The translations under genes were made by a program, and so were the position numbers. This document shows positions 56,604 through 64,000 of a stretch of DNA of 64,000 bases, in pieces (the stretch's first letter is position 1; each line of letters begins with the position of its first letter). The notes beneath the pieces are model-generated. The model was not told where the DNA came from. It worked only from the letters and a program-made list of their open reading frames with translations, and did not search any database. This DNA is from Yersinia canariae (GTDB lineage: Bacteria; Pseudomonadota; Gammaproteobacteria; Enterobacterales; Enterobacteriaceae), in NCBI RefSeq assembly GCF_009831415.1, contig NZ_CP043727.1:1736001-1800000 (forward strand), read 5' to 3'.

Positions 56604-56620
56604 GATAGGTCATACCTATT
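56604..56620 (-). promoter_or_regulatory. OxyR-like palindrome upstream of trxB
   Basis: GATAGGTCATACCTATT matches the OxyR motif GATAGGTTNAACCTATC at 13 of 16 specified positions, with ATAG and CTAT 11 bp apart. The second tandem motif required for oxidised OxyR is weak. Confidence 0.45.
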
Positions 56621-56972
56621 TAATGAACTAAATGTATTAAGAATCGACAGTTAGCCAGTAAATAAAATCAAGCTGGGCATAAATTAGACCAAAATTGATT
56701 TCTACGTTATGGGCTAAATAGTCTTAAAAACCTTTGACCCTATAAAGAATGTGGCTTGCAAGCCGATTATTCAAAAAAAGCTGACAACTTACTCATGCTC
56801 TTTTGCACCATTTTCTAGCAAATAAATGGTGAAAAAATAGGTAAGAGAAGGGGGCTGGGATTTTAATTCTGGCACGTTCTACTGATTTAACTTCTTTTAC
56901 TTTGACAATCGGCTGTGCATTTGCGAAAACATCATAGGAAGAAGAAATTATCTGCGCGCCATAATTTCAGAT

Positions 56973-56991
56973 TTGGTATCAGTGATACCAA
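56973..56991. repeat. Perfect 19-bp palindrome upstream of lrp
   Basis: TTGGTATC-AGT-GATACCAA, about 285 bp before the lrp ATG. The arms are like GntR-family operators but the spacing fits none I know. Confidence 0.45.
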
Positions 56992-57275
56992 GCGAAAACC
57001 CTGGAATGTTTTCGATTAATACTGGATGGCATGTGGAGTATGTTCTCGAACAACTGTAGGGGGGAAGTTTCTACAGGTGTTCGTGATGCGCTATCTCTTC
57101 CTCAACGCTAATAATCATCGAGTACCTCGCATACAGTTGACAGACAGGGTGTGAGATAACAACGTGTTGATATATTTGCATAAAACAGGCTGCGGGTCGT
57201 GGTTTGCAACAAGCTGAAAATCTATTGCTGATTAAGGCATGTCGCAGACTCAAGGAAATTAAGAGAGACTATAAG

Positions 57276-57770
57276 ATGATAGATAATAAAAAACGCCCGG
57301 GGAAAGAGCTTGATCGTATAGATCGTAACATCCTCAATGAATTACAAAAGGATGGGCGCATCTCTAACGTTGAGCTTTCAAAACGAGTAGGGTTGTCACC
57401 AACACCATGTCTGGAACGGGTTCGCCGCTTAGAGCGTCAGGGCTTCATTCATGGCTACACCGCACTGCTTAATCCACAGTATTTGGATGCATCACTGCTG
57501 GTTATCGTTGAGATTACTCTGAATCGTGGCGCTCCGGATGTATTTGAGCAATTTAATGCCGCTGTAAAAAATCTTGAGGAAATTCAAGAGTGTCACCTGG
57601 TTTCCGGCGATTTCGACTATTTGTTGAAAACCCGCGTACCGGATATGTCCGCTTACCGTACTTTACTCGGTGAGACCTTGCTTCGCCTGCCGGGCGTTAA
57701 CGACACCCGTACCTATGTGGTCATGGAAGAAGTGAAGCAGAGTAACCGCCTTGTGATTAAAACGCGGTAA
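57276..57770 (+). CDS. lrp: Leucine-responsive regulatory protein Lrp
   Basis: A 164-residue global regulator of amino acid metabolism. The N-terminal helix-turn-helix (ILNELQKDGRISNVELSKRV, then GLSPTPCLERVRRLE) and the C-terminal RAM ligand domain are almost identical to E. coli Lrp. The ATG at 57276 gives the family length; the frame to 57204 only adds residues encoded in the leader. A GC-rich hairpin follows at 57828-57856. In E. coli Lrp represses or activates sdaA and serine pathways, which bears on the sdaCB pair in this window. Confidence 0.95.
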   Translation: MIDNKKRPGKELDRIDRNILNELQKDGRISNVELSKRVGLSPTPCLERVRRLERQGFIHGYTALLNPQYLDASLLVIVEITLNRGAPDVFEQFNAAVKNLEEIQECHLVSGDFDYLLKTRVPDMSAYRTLLGETLLRLPGVNDTRTYVVMEEVKQSNRLVIKTR

Positions 57771-57827
57771 ACAGGCAGGTGCAAAACCTGAGTAATTTGG
57801 TTACACTCCTGTTTATTCATACAGTTT

Positions 57828-57856
57828 CAACGCCGGGAGGGTTCTCGGCGTTGTTA
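57828..57856 (+). terminator. lrp terminator candidate
   Basis: A perfect 8-bp stem CAACGCCG / CGGCGTTG with a 10-base loop, followed by TTACTCAT. Moderate, no long T run. Confidence 0.55.
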
Positions 57857-57891
57857 CTCATACCAGTTAACAGGAACCTGGAGAGCCTTTC

Positions 57892-60800
57892 TTGAGCCAG
57901 GAATATACAGAAGATAAAGAAGTTACTTTGAAAAAACTCAGCAGTGGGCGTCGTTTGCTTGAGGCTGTTTTGATTGTAGTAACGATTTTGGCAGCCTTCC
58001 TAATGGCCGCGCTGCTCAGTTTCAATCCTTCAGACCCGAGTTGGTCGCAAACCTCATGGCACGAGCCTATCCATAATCTTGGCGGCAGTGTTGGTGCCTG
58101 GATGGCCGACACGCTGTTCTTTACATTTGGCGTCCTGGCTTATGCCATTCCCGCCATTATGGTGATGTTGTGCTGGGCGGCATTCCGTCAGCGTGATACC
58201 AGTGAACATATTGATTACTTCGCACTCTCGCTGCGCCTGATTGGCACATTAGCGCTGATTTTAACGTCATGTGGATTGGCAGCATTAAATATTGACGATC
58301 TCTACTATTTTGCCTCCGGTGGTGTGATTGGTAGTTTATTCAGTAATGCTATGTTGCCGTGGTTCAATGGTGTTGGTGCGACCTTGACGTTGCTCTGTAT
58401 TTGGGCCGTTGGCCTGACGCTCTTTACAGGTTGGTCATGGTTGGTCATTGCTGAAAAGATTGGTGGGGTCGTCTTAGGTTCGTTGACATTTATGACTAAT
58501 CGCTCACGTCGTGAAGAACGTTATGACGATGAAGATGATGATTATCCGCTTGATGATGCCAATTCTGTTGAGCAAGATAAAAGTGCAGTAGCCAATAAAG
58601 TTGTCGCGGGTGTAGCCGCGGCTACCGCGCTGGCGGCAAATTCAGCCCATGCAGATGACGACGATGTTTTGTTCTCTGCACCATCAGTAACCGATACACC
58701 TGTCAGTCCTCTATCCGATGCGGCAATACTGGCTCCGAGCGGTGAAAGCGCGGCTGAAACCAAAGATAACTATGACCCATTATTGAGCACATTACGTGCG
58801 ACAGATGATGGTGATCAGTCTGTATTATCTCAAACAGAGAGCTTTTCAGAACCGACTATCAGTCACAGTACAGCACCAATGGTTGATACTAAGACAGAGA
58901 CACCGCCGCTCTATTCGTTTGAAATTCCACAAGAAGCGACCTCGCCAGCGCCGACTCGTATTGCTCTACCGATTGAACGACCTGAGCCTCAGCTGGGTTC
59001 ATGGGATAAACCAGTAACACCGGCGAGCCATTCACCTTTTGATTTTTCTGCGGCACAGCGCCATAGCGATCAGGTGGAAAATACCTCTTATATGAATCCG
59101 GGATTAGGCGCAGATACTGATAGTCTGGCCGCTCTGGGGTCAGCCAGTCGCCCTGAGTCTGCTGCGGGTATTGTGGCGGCAAGTGCAGCCGCCGCTACGT
59201 TTATGCCAGCATTTACTGCTATCAGTGATAGCAGTTCGCAGGTTAAACAAGGTATAGGGCCGGAGTTACCAAGACCCAATCCTGTCCGTATCCCGACACG
59301 GCGTGAGCTGGCATCCTATGGTATCAAGCTCCCGTCTCAACGTATGGCGGAGCAGGAGCAACGTGAGCAAGAAGTGCAAACTCCACAAGCGCCTGAGACG
59401 CCGTTCACCGCAAGTGTTACATCTGAAGATGATGATGCATTAGAACAGGCAATCTTGCGTAAAGCCTTTGCTGATCAGCAATCCGAGCGTTATGGGCAAT
59501 CAGCGACTGCGGGAGTGAATACTTTCTCAGCGGTAGAGCCGGAAGATGAACAAGCCTTGCAAGAGGCAGCCTTGCGACAAGCTTTTGCCGCGCAGCAACA
59601 ACATCGTTATGGTGCAGATCATGGTGAAAATCGCGAGTACGAACCCGCTGCTGTTGAAGAGATGCAGCCTGTAGACACTCGCAGTGCCTTTACATTCTCG
59701 CCTGTTGCCGATCTGATTGATGAAAGCCCGCGTGAGCCTTTGTTCACGCTTTCTCCGTATGTTGATGAAACCGTACAGTCAGCAACCGCGCAAGCCACCT
59801 CGGCACCTGCGCAACCTGAGCAGGTAGCGGCCTATCAGTCATCGGGTGCGCATCAATCTCAACAAGGATATTCAGGTCAATCAACACCCGTACAGCCAAT
59901 GACCTCTGCGCAACCCACTTCACCTGTGCAGCCAACCCCGGCGATGGACAGTTTGATTCACCCATTCCTAATGCGTAATGACCAGCCGTTGATCAAACCG
60001 ACAACACCATTACCTACGCTGGATTTACTTTCTTCTCCGCCAGCGGAAGAAGAGCCCGTTGATATGTTTGCTTTGGAGCAAACTGCTCGCCTGGTTGAAG
60101 CGCGCTTAGGTGATTATCGGGTGAAAGCAGAAGTTGTCGGTATATCTCCTGGGCCAGTGATTACTCGCTTTGAGTTAGATTTAGCGCCAGGCGTTAAAGC
60201 TTCACGTATTTCTAATCTTTCTCGTGATTTGGCACGTTCACTATCTGCCATTGCTGTGCGTGTGGTTGAAGTCATTCCTGGCAAACCTTATGTCGGGCTT
60301 GAGCTACCCAACAAACATCGTCAGACCGTTTATTTACGTGAAGTTCTGGATTGCGCCAAATTCCGTGATAACCCATCTCCTTTAGCTATCGTGTTGGGTA
60401 AAGACATTGCTGGGCAACCCGTCGTCGCTGATTTAGCCAAAATGCCACACTTGCTGGTGGCGGGTACGACCGGTTCTGGTAAGTCGGTTGGTGTTAACGC
60501 AATGATTCTCAGCATTTTGTATAAAGCGACCCCAGATGATGTGCGCTTTATCATGATTGACCCGAAAATGCTGGAGTTGTCAGTGTATGAGGGTATTCCT
60601 CATCTGTTAACCGAAGTGGTTACTGATATGAAGGATGCGGCGAATGCATTGCGTTGGTGTGTTGGTGAAATGGAGCGGCGCTATAAGCTGATGTCCGCAT
60701 TGGGTGTGCGTAACCTCGCGGGATACAACGAGCGAGTTGCCCAAGCTGAAGCTATGGGGCGGCCAATTCCAGACCCATTCTGGAAACCCTCCGATAGTAT

Positions 60801-61485
60801 GGATATCTCACCGCCAATGTTGGTGAAATTACCTTATATCGTCGTCATGGTGGATGAGTTTGCTGATCTGATGATGACGGTGGGCAAGAAGGTCGAGGAA
60901 CTGATAGCCCGTTTAGCACAGAAAGCCCGTGCTGCCGGTATTCATTTGGTTCTGGCTACTCAGCGCCCGTCAGTAGATGTCATTACTGGTTTGATTAAAG
61001 CTAACATCCCAACCCGTATCGCATTTACGGTCTCCAGCAAGATTGACTCACGTACAATCCTTGACCAAGCCGGTGCAGAATCGCTATTGGGTATGGGGGA
61101 TATGCTGTATATGGCGCCTAACTCCTCAATTCCAGTGCGCGTTCACGGCGCTTTTGTTCGTGATCAGGAAGTACATGCTGTTGTTAATGATTGGAAAGCT
61201 CGAGGTCGCCCTCAATACATTGAGAGTATTCTTAGTGGTAGTGACGAAGGTGAAGGTGGCAGTCTTGGTCTGGATAGTGACGAGGAATTGGATCCGCTGT
61301 TTGATCAGGCGGTGAGTTTTGTTCTGGAGAAACGCCGTGCGTCTATCTCCGGGGTGCAGCGCCAATTCCGTATTGGTTATAACCGTGCGGCACGTATCAT
61401 TGAGCAGATGGAAGCTCAGCAGATTGTCAGTACCCCGGGACATAACGGTAATCGTGAAGTTTTAGCGCCGCCGCCACATGAGTAA
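57892..61485 (+). CDS. ftsK: DNA translocase FtsK
   Basis: A 1197-residue septal DNA pump. Four N-terminal membrane helices (1-200) anchor it at the division site. A Pro/Gln/Glu-rich linker of about 500 residues includes two related segments ([15 protein letters not shown] near 521 and [15 protein letters not shown] near 560). The RecA-like motor has Walker A GTTGSGKS at about 859-866, and the gamma winged helix at the C-terminus ([20 protein letters not shown]) reads KOPS. The start is TTG at 57892, matching the conserved N-terminus [21 protein letters not shown] and the E. coli TTG start, with GGAGAG eight bases upstream. It is shorter than E. coli (1329) only in the linker. Confidence 0.95.
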   Translation: MSQEYTEDKEVTLKKLSSGRRLLEAVLIVVTILAAFLMAALLSFNPSDPSWSQTSWHEPIHNLGGSVGAWMADTLFFTFGVLAYAIPAIMVMLCWAAFRQRDTSEHIDYFALSLRLIGTLALILTSCGLAALNIDDLYYFASGGVIGSLFSNAMLPWFNGVGATLTLLCIWAVGLTLFTGWSWLVIAEKIGGVVLGSLTFMTNRSRREERYDDEDDDYPLDDANSVEQDKSAVANKVVAGVAAATALAANSAHADDDDVLFSAPSVTDTPVSPLSDAAILAPSGESAAETKDNYDPLLSTLRATDDGDQSVLSQTESFSEPTISHSTAPMVDTKTETPPLYSFEIPQEATSPAPTRIALPIERPEPQLGSWDKPVTPASHSPFDFSAAQRHSDQVENTSYMNPGLGADTDSLAALGSASRPESAAGIVAASAAAATFMPAFTAISDSSSQVKQGIGPELPRPNPVRIPTRRELASYGIKLPSQRMAEQEQREQEVQTPQAPETPFTASVTSEDDDALEQAILRKAFADQQSERYGQSATAGVNTFSAVEPEDEQALQEAALRQAFAAQQQHRYGADHGENREYEPAAVEEMQPVDTRSAFTFSPVADLIDESPREPLFTLSPYVDETVQSATAQATSAPAQPEQVAAYQSSGAHQSQQGYSGQSTPVQPMTSAQPTSPVQPTPAMDSLIHPFLMRNDQPLIKPTTPLPTLDLLSSPPAEEEPVDMFALEQTARLVEARLGDYRVKAEVVGISPGPVITRFELDLAPGVKASRISNLSRDLARSLSAIAVRVVEVIPGKPYVGLELPNKHRQTVYLREVLDCAKFRDNPSPLAIVLGKDIAGQPVVADLAKMPHLLVAGTTGSGKSVGVNAMILSILYKATPDDVRFIMIDPKMLELSVYEGIPHLLTEVVTDMKDAANALRWCVGEMERRYKLMSALGVRNLAGYNERVAQAEAMGRPIPDPFWKPSDSMDISPPMLVKLPYIVVMVDEFADLMMTVGKKVEELIARLAQKARAAGIHLVLATQRPSVDVITGLIKANIPTRIAFTVSSKIDSRTILDQAGAESLLGMGDMLYMAPNSSIPVRVHGAFVRDQEVHAVVNDWKARGRPQYIESILSGSDEGEGGSLGLDSDEELDPLFDQAVSFVLEKRRASISGVQRQFRIGYNRAARIIEQMEAQQIVSTPGHNGNREVLAPPPHE

Positions 61486-61514
61486 TACCTTTTATCGAAA
61501 CAGTTAACATAGAG

Positions 61515-61533
61515 AGGGCCGCTTTGCGGCCCT
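61515..61533 (+). terminator. ftsK terminator
   Basis: A perfect 8-bp GC-rich stem AGGGCCGC / GCGGCCCT with a TTT loop, 30 bp past the ftsK stop. Confidence 0.7.
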
Positions 61534-61742
61534 TATGCAAAGAAGCGCAAACTCCGCATTTATCAGATTAATATGCTAACGCGAGGGAAATGCTTCAGCT
61601 AAAGTGCATAAGTTTATGGTATGCATTCAGCTTGCCGGTCATAGACTTAAACGGCACATAGAGTGACAATATACTCGCTCACTGAATCCGCCTTTGTGGC
61701 AGCCCATTAGGGCGCAATGAATTTTATAAGGTATGTAGAATA

Positions 61743-62354
61743 ATGAAAAAACTGCTTGTTGCTTGTTGTCTGTTATCGGGTTTAATTTCGGCTTCAGCGC
61801 TGGCAGATGCCAGTTCCGATTTGCAAGGTCGCCTGAGCAAAGTGAACAGTTTCCATGCTAATTTTTCGCAGAAAGTGACCAGCTCAGATGGCGCAGCAGT
61901 ACAAGAGGGTGAGGGTGAATTGTGGGTGAAACGGCCTAATCTTTTTAACTGGCATATGACTTCCCCCGATGAAAGCGTCCTGATTTCTGATGGTGAAACA
62001 CTGTGGTTCTATAACCCGTTTGTGGAGCAAGCCACGGCGACCTGGCTGAAAAATGCTACGGGCAATACGCCATTTATGCTTATCACCCGCAATAATCCAG
62101 ATGATTGGAAACAATATAATGTGAAGCAGAAAGGTGACGATTTTGAGCTGACACCTAAAAGCGCAAGCGGCAATTTGAAGCAATTTGCTATTACCGTGAC
62201 GCCAACGGGTACAATCAAAAGCTTTACTGCGGTTGAGCAAGACGGGCAGCGCAGCGCTTATATACTGAAAGGCCAGCAAAATAGTTCAGCGGATGCGAGT
62301 AAATTCAAGTTTACCCTACCAAAGGGCGTAACGCTGGACGACCAGCGGCAGTGA
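61743..62354 (+). CDS. lolA: Outer-membrane lipoprotein carrier protein LolA
   Basis: A 203-residue periplasmic chaperone that takes lipoproteins from LolCDE to LolB. The signal peptide of 21 residues ends SALA/DA. The mature protein has the [19 protein letters not shown] start, the conserved Arg in VKRPNLF and [14 protein letters not shown]. The length equals E. coli LolA (203). AAGG lies 10 bases upstream of the ATG. rarA follows after seven bases. Confidence 0.95.
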   Translation: MKKLLVACCLLSGLISASALADASSDLQGRLSKVNSFHANFSQKVTSSDGAAVQEGEGELWVKRPNLFNWHMTSPDESVLISDGETLWFYNPFVEQATATWLKNATGNTPFMLITRNNPDDWKQYNVKQKGDDFELTPKSASGNLKQFAITVTPTGTIKSFTAVEQDGQRSAYILKGQQNSSADASKFKFTLPKGVTLDDQRQ

Positions 62355-62361
62355 GGTCAGT

Positions 62362-63705
62362 GTGAGTAATATGTCCCTCGATTTTTCCCAAAATGAGTTT
62401 CAACCACTGGCCGCGCGGATGCGGCCTTTGACGTTGGAACAGTATATTGGCCAGCCGCATTTGCTGGCTCCGGGTAAACCGTTACCACGGGCAATCGTTG
62501 CTGGGCAATTACACTCAATGATTCTTTGGGGACCACCGGGAACCGGTAAAACTACCTTGGCCGAAATTATTGGTCGCTATGGTCAGGCGGATGTTGAGCG
62601 TATTTCTGCGGTAACCTCTGGTATTAAAGAAATTCGTGAGGCGATTGAGCGCGCACGGCAGAATCGTGATGCGGGGCGCAGGACAATTTTATTCGTCGAT
62701 GAAGTCCATCGTTTTAATAAAAGTCAGCAAGATGCTTTTTTGCCTCATATTGAAGATGGCACTATCACTTTTATTGGGGCCACGACAGAAAACCCTTCAT
62801 TTGAACTAAATTCGGCATTGCTCTCCAGAGCCAGGGTCTATTTGCTGAAAGCTCTCACCGCCGCAGATATCGAAAAAGTTATTGACCAGGCGATGTCAGA
62901 CAGCAGCCGAGGTTATGGTGGGCAGAATATAAAACTGCCAGATGAAACCCGCCGAATGATGTCTGAATTGGTGGGTGGCGATGCGCGTCGGGCGTTGAAT
63001 AGCCTTGAAATGATGGCCGATATGGCAGAAATAGATGCCAATGGAACCCGGGTATTGACGCCTGATTTGTTGAAAGAAGTGTCGGGCGAGCGCAGTGCGC
63101 GCTTTGATAACAAAGGCGATCGTTACTACGATTTGATTTCAGCAGTCCATAAGTCTATTCGTGGATCTGCACCTGATGCAGCGTTGTATTGGTATGCACG
63201 AATTATCACGGCGGGCGGTGATCCGCTTTATGTTGCCCGACGTTTATTAGCCATTGCGTCGGAAGACGTCGGTAATGCTGATCCTCGCGCGATGCAAGTG
63301 GCTATATCTGCGTGGGACTGTTTTACTCGTGTTGGCCCGGCAGAAGGTGAGCGCGCGATTGCTCAGGCAATTGTTTATCTGGCCTGTGCGCCGAAAAGTA
63401 ATGCTGTTTACTCGGCGTTTAAAGCCGCAATGCAAGATGCACGTGATAAGCCAGATTTTGATGTACCGGAACATCTGCGCAACGCGCCGACCAAACTCAT
63501 GAAAGAAATGGGGCTGGGGGCTGAATACCGTTATGCCCATGATGAACAACATGCTTATGCCGCTGGCGAAAATTATTTCCCACCAGAAATGGCCTCTACC
63601 CGCTACTATTTACCGTCATCCCGAGGTCTGGAAGGGAAAATTGGTGAAAAGCTGGCATGGCTGGCTGAGCAGGATCAAAATAGCCCGATAAAACGCTACC
63701 GCTAG
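62362..63705 (+). CDS. rarA: Replication-associated recombination protein RarA
   Basis: A 447-residue AAA+ ATPase (MgsA) acting at stalled replication forks. Walker A GPPGTGKT is at 57-64, with Walker [21 protein letters not shown] and sensor motif [18 protein letters not shown]. It aligns along its length with E. coli RarA (447). The start is GTG at 62362 with GAGG close upstream, giving the conserved N-terminus [21 protein letters not shown] second ATG three codons later would also work. It is likely co-transcribed with lolA. Confidence 0.95.
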   Translation: MSNMSLDFSQNEFQPLAARMRPLTLEQYIGQPHLLAPGKPLPRAIVAGQLHSMILWGPPGTGKTTLAEIIGRYGQADVERISAVTSGIKEIREAIERARQNRDAGRRTILFVDEVHRFNKSQQDAFLPHIEDGTITFIGATTENPSFELNSALLSRARVYLLKALTAADIEKVIDQAMSDSSRGYGGQNIKLPDETRRMMSELVGGDARRALNSLEMMADMAEIDANGTRVLTPDLLKEVSGERSARFDNKGDRYYDLISAVHKSIRGSAPDAALYWYARIITAGGDPLYVARRLLAIASEDVGNADPRAMQVAISAWDCFTRVGPAEGERAIAQAIVYLACAPKSNAVYSAFKAAMQDARDKPDFDVPEHLRNAPTKLMKEMGLGAEYRYAHDEQHAYAAGENYFPPEMASTRYYLPSSRGLEGKIGEKLAWLAEQDQNSPIKRYR

Positions 63706-63797
63706 CCTTGCTGTTGCGGTAAGGTTAGCGCTATAACCACTTGGTAAGTGGCTGTTTACACCGCTTACAGCGTTAAATTTTCCCTTAATAACCATTT

Positions 63798-63923
63798 TAT
63801 GCCCAAGATAGTTGGAGTTGTAAGTAGGCAGTCAGTGAGCAAGTTCCGATGAACATAGTCTGGTAAGTCATCGGAGTGAAAGAGCGCCGCTAACGCCACT
63901 GAAATTTCAAGGATGAAGGGCAT
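63798..63923 (+). repeat. Full-length ERIC element upstream of serS
   Basis: A 126-bp repeat with inverted termini TATGCCC and GGGCAT. The interior shows GTTGGAGTTGTAAGTAGGCAG, the core CCGATGAACATAGTCTGG, GTAAGTCATCGGAGTG and GAAATTTCAAGGATGAAGG. It ends 25 bp before the serS start codon, so it lies in the serS promoter or leader. Confidence 0.85.
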
Positions 63924-63948
63924 CCATAACTACAAGCACAGGACTAGC

Positions 63949-64000
63949 ATGCTCGATCCCAATATGCTGCGCAATGAGCTAGACGCAGTCGCCGAAAAAC
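63949..64000 (+). CDS. serS: Seryl-tRNA synthetase, first 17 codons
   Basis: The visible residues MLDPNMLRNELDAVAEK are the conserved N-terminus of SerRS (MLDPNLLRNE in E. coli). AGGA lies about six bases before the ATG. The gene runs off the window. The position after lolA-rarA is as in E. coli. Confidence 0.9.
   Translation, partial: MLDPNMLRNELDAVAEK

Noticed and set aside
59455..59615. Repeats in ftsK as a mobile or CRISPR-like array
   Set aside because: They encode the degenerate FtsK linker repeats also seen in E. coli and stay in frame.

Overview
The window looks like a chromosomal stretch of an enterobacterium, most probably a Yersinia. The reasons are the very high similarity of nearly every product to Escherichia coli proteins, a gene order that follows the E. 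coli dacC-to-serS segment almost gene for gene, and two full-length (about 126 bp) plus several shortened ERIC repeats of the kind common in Yersinia. The species cannot be fixed from the sequence alone. I saw no rRNA, tRNA, CRISPR array, prophage or insertion sequence, and no clearly broken gene.

Layout. (1) 1-4.6 kb: the end of a MetQ-like lipoprotein gene, then metN- and metI-like transporter genes, facing a cystathionine lyase/synthase and cystathionine beta-synthase operon. This is a sulfur amino acid uptake and reverse transsulfuration block, with what looks like a MetJ operator array upstream of it. (2) 4.9-13.4 kb: dacC, the serine catabolic pair sdaC-sdaB, a 1.1 kb AT-rich gap, deoR with a detached short-type deoC, and two overlapping PAP2 phosphatase genes (one is ybjG) behind a PmrA-box-like repeat. 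(3) 13.8-28.9 kb: ybjL, grxA, ybjC, ybjN, the putrescine importer potFGHI, ybjO, rlmC, the arginine uptake genes artJ and artPIQM, and lipoprotein ybjP. (4) 29-40.3 kb: an Imm-like membrane/zinc-ribbon gene, ybjS-ybjT-ltaE, an AT-rich methyltransferase gene, poxB, hcp-hcr and lysO. (5) 40.7-50.1 kb: ybjD, ybjX divergent from macAB, cspD, and clpS-clpA. (6) 50.3-64 kb: infA, aat, cydDC, trxB, lrp, ftsK, lolA, rarA and the first codons of serS.

Compared with E. coli as I remember it, the segment lacks nfsA-rimK (between ybjC and ybjN), aqpZ (between lysO and ybjD), serW (near infA) and ybjQ-amiD (near ybjP). It adds sdaCB, deoC, a second PAP2 gene, the Imm-like gene and the methyltransferase gene.

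The most notable content beyond the genes is regulatory. Recognisable candidate operators sit at the expected targets: MetJ (transsulfuration operon), DeoR plus CRP (deoC), PmrA (PAP2 pair), ArgR (artJ), NsrR and FNR (hcp), PhoP (macA/ybjX) and OxyR (trxB). All were read by eye against remembered consensus sequences, so they are hypotheses. No strong case for a wholly new system was found. The best candidates are the coupled PAP2 pair under a PmrA box and the methionine/transsulfuration block under a long met-box array.
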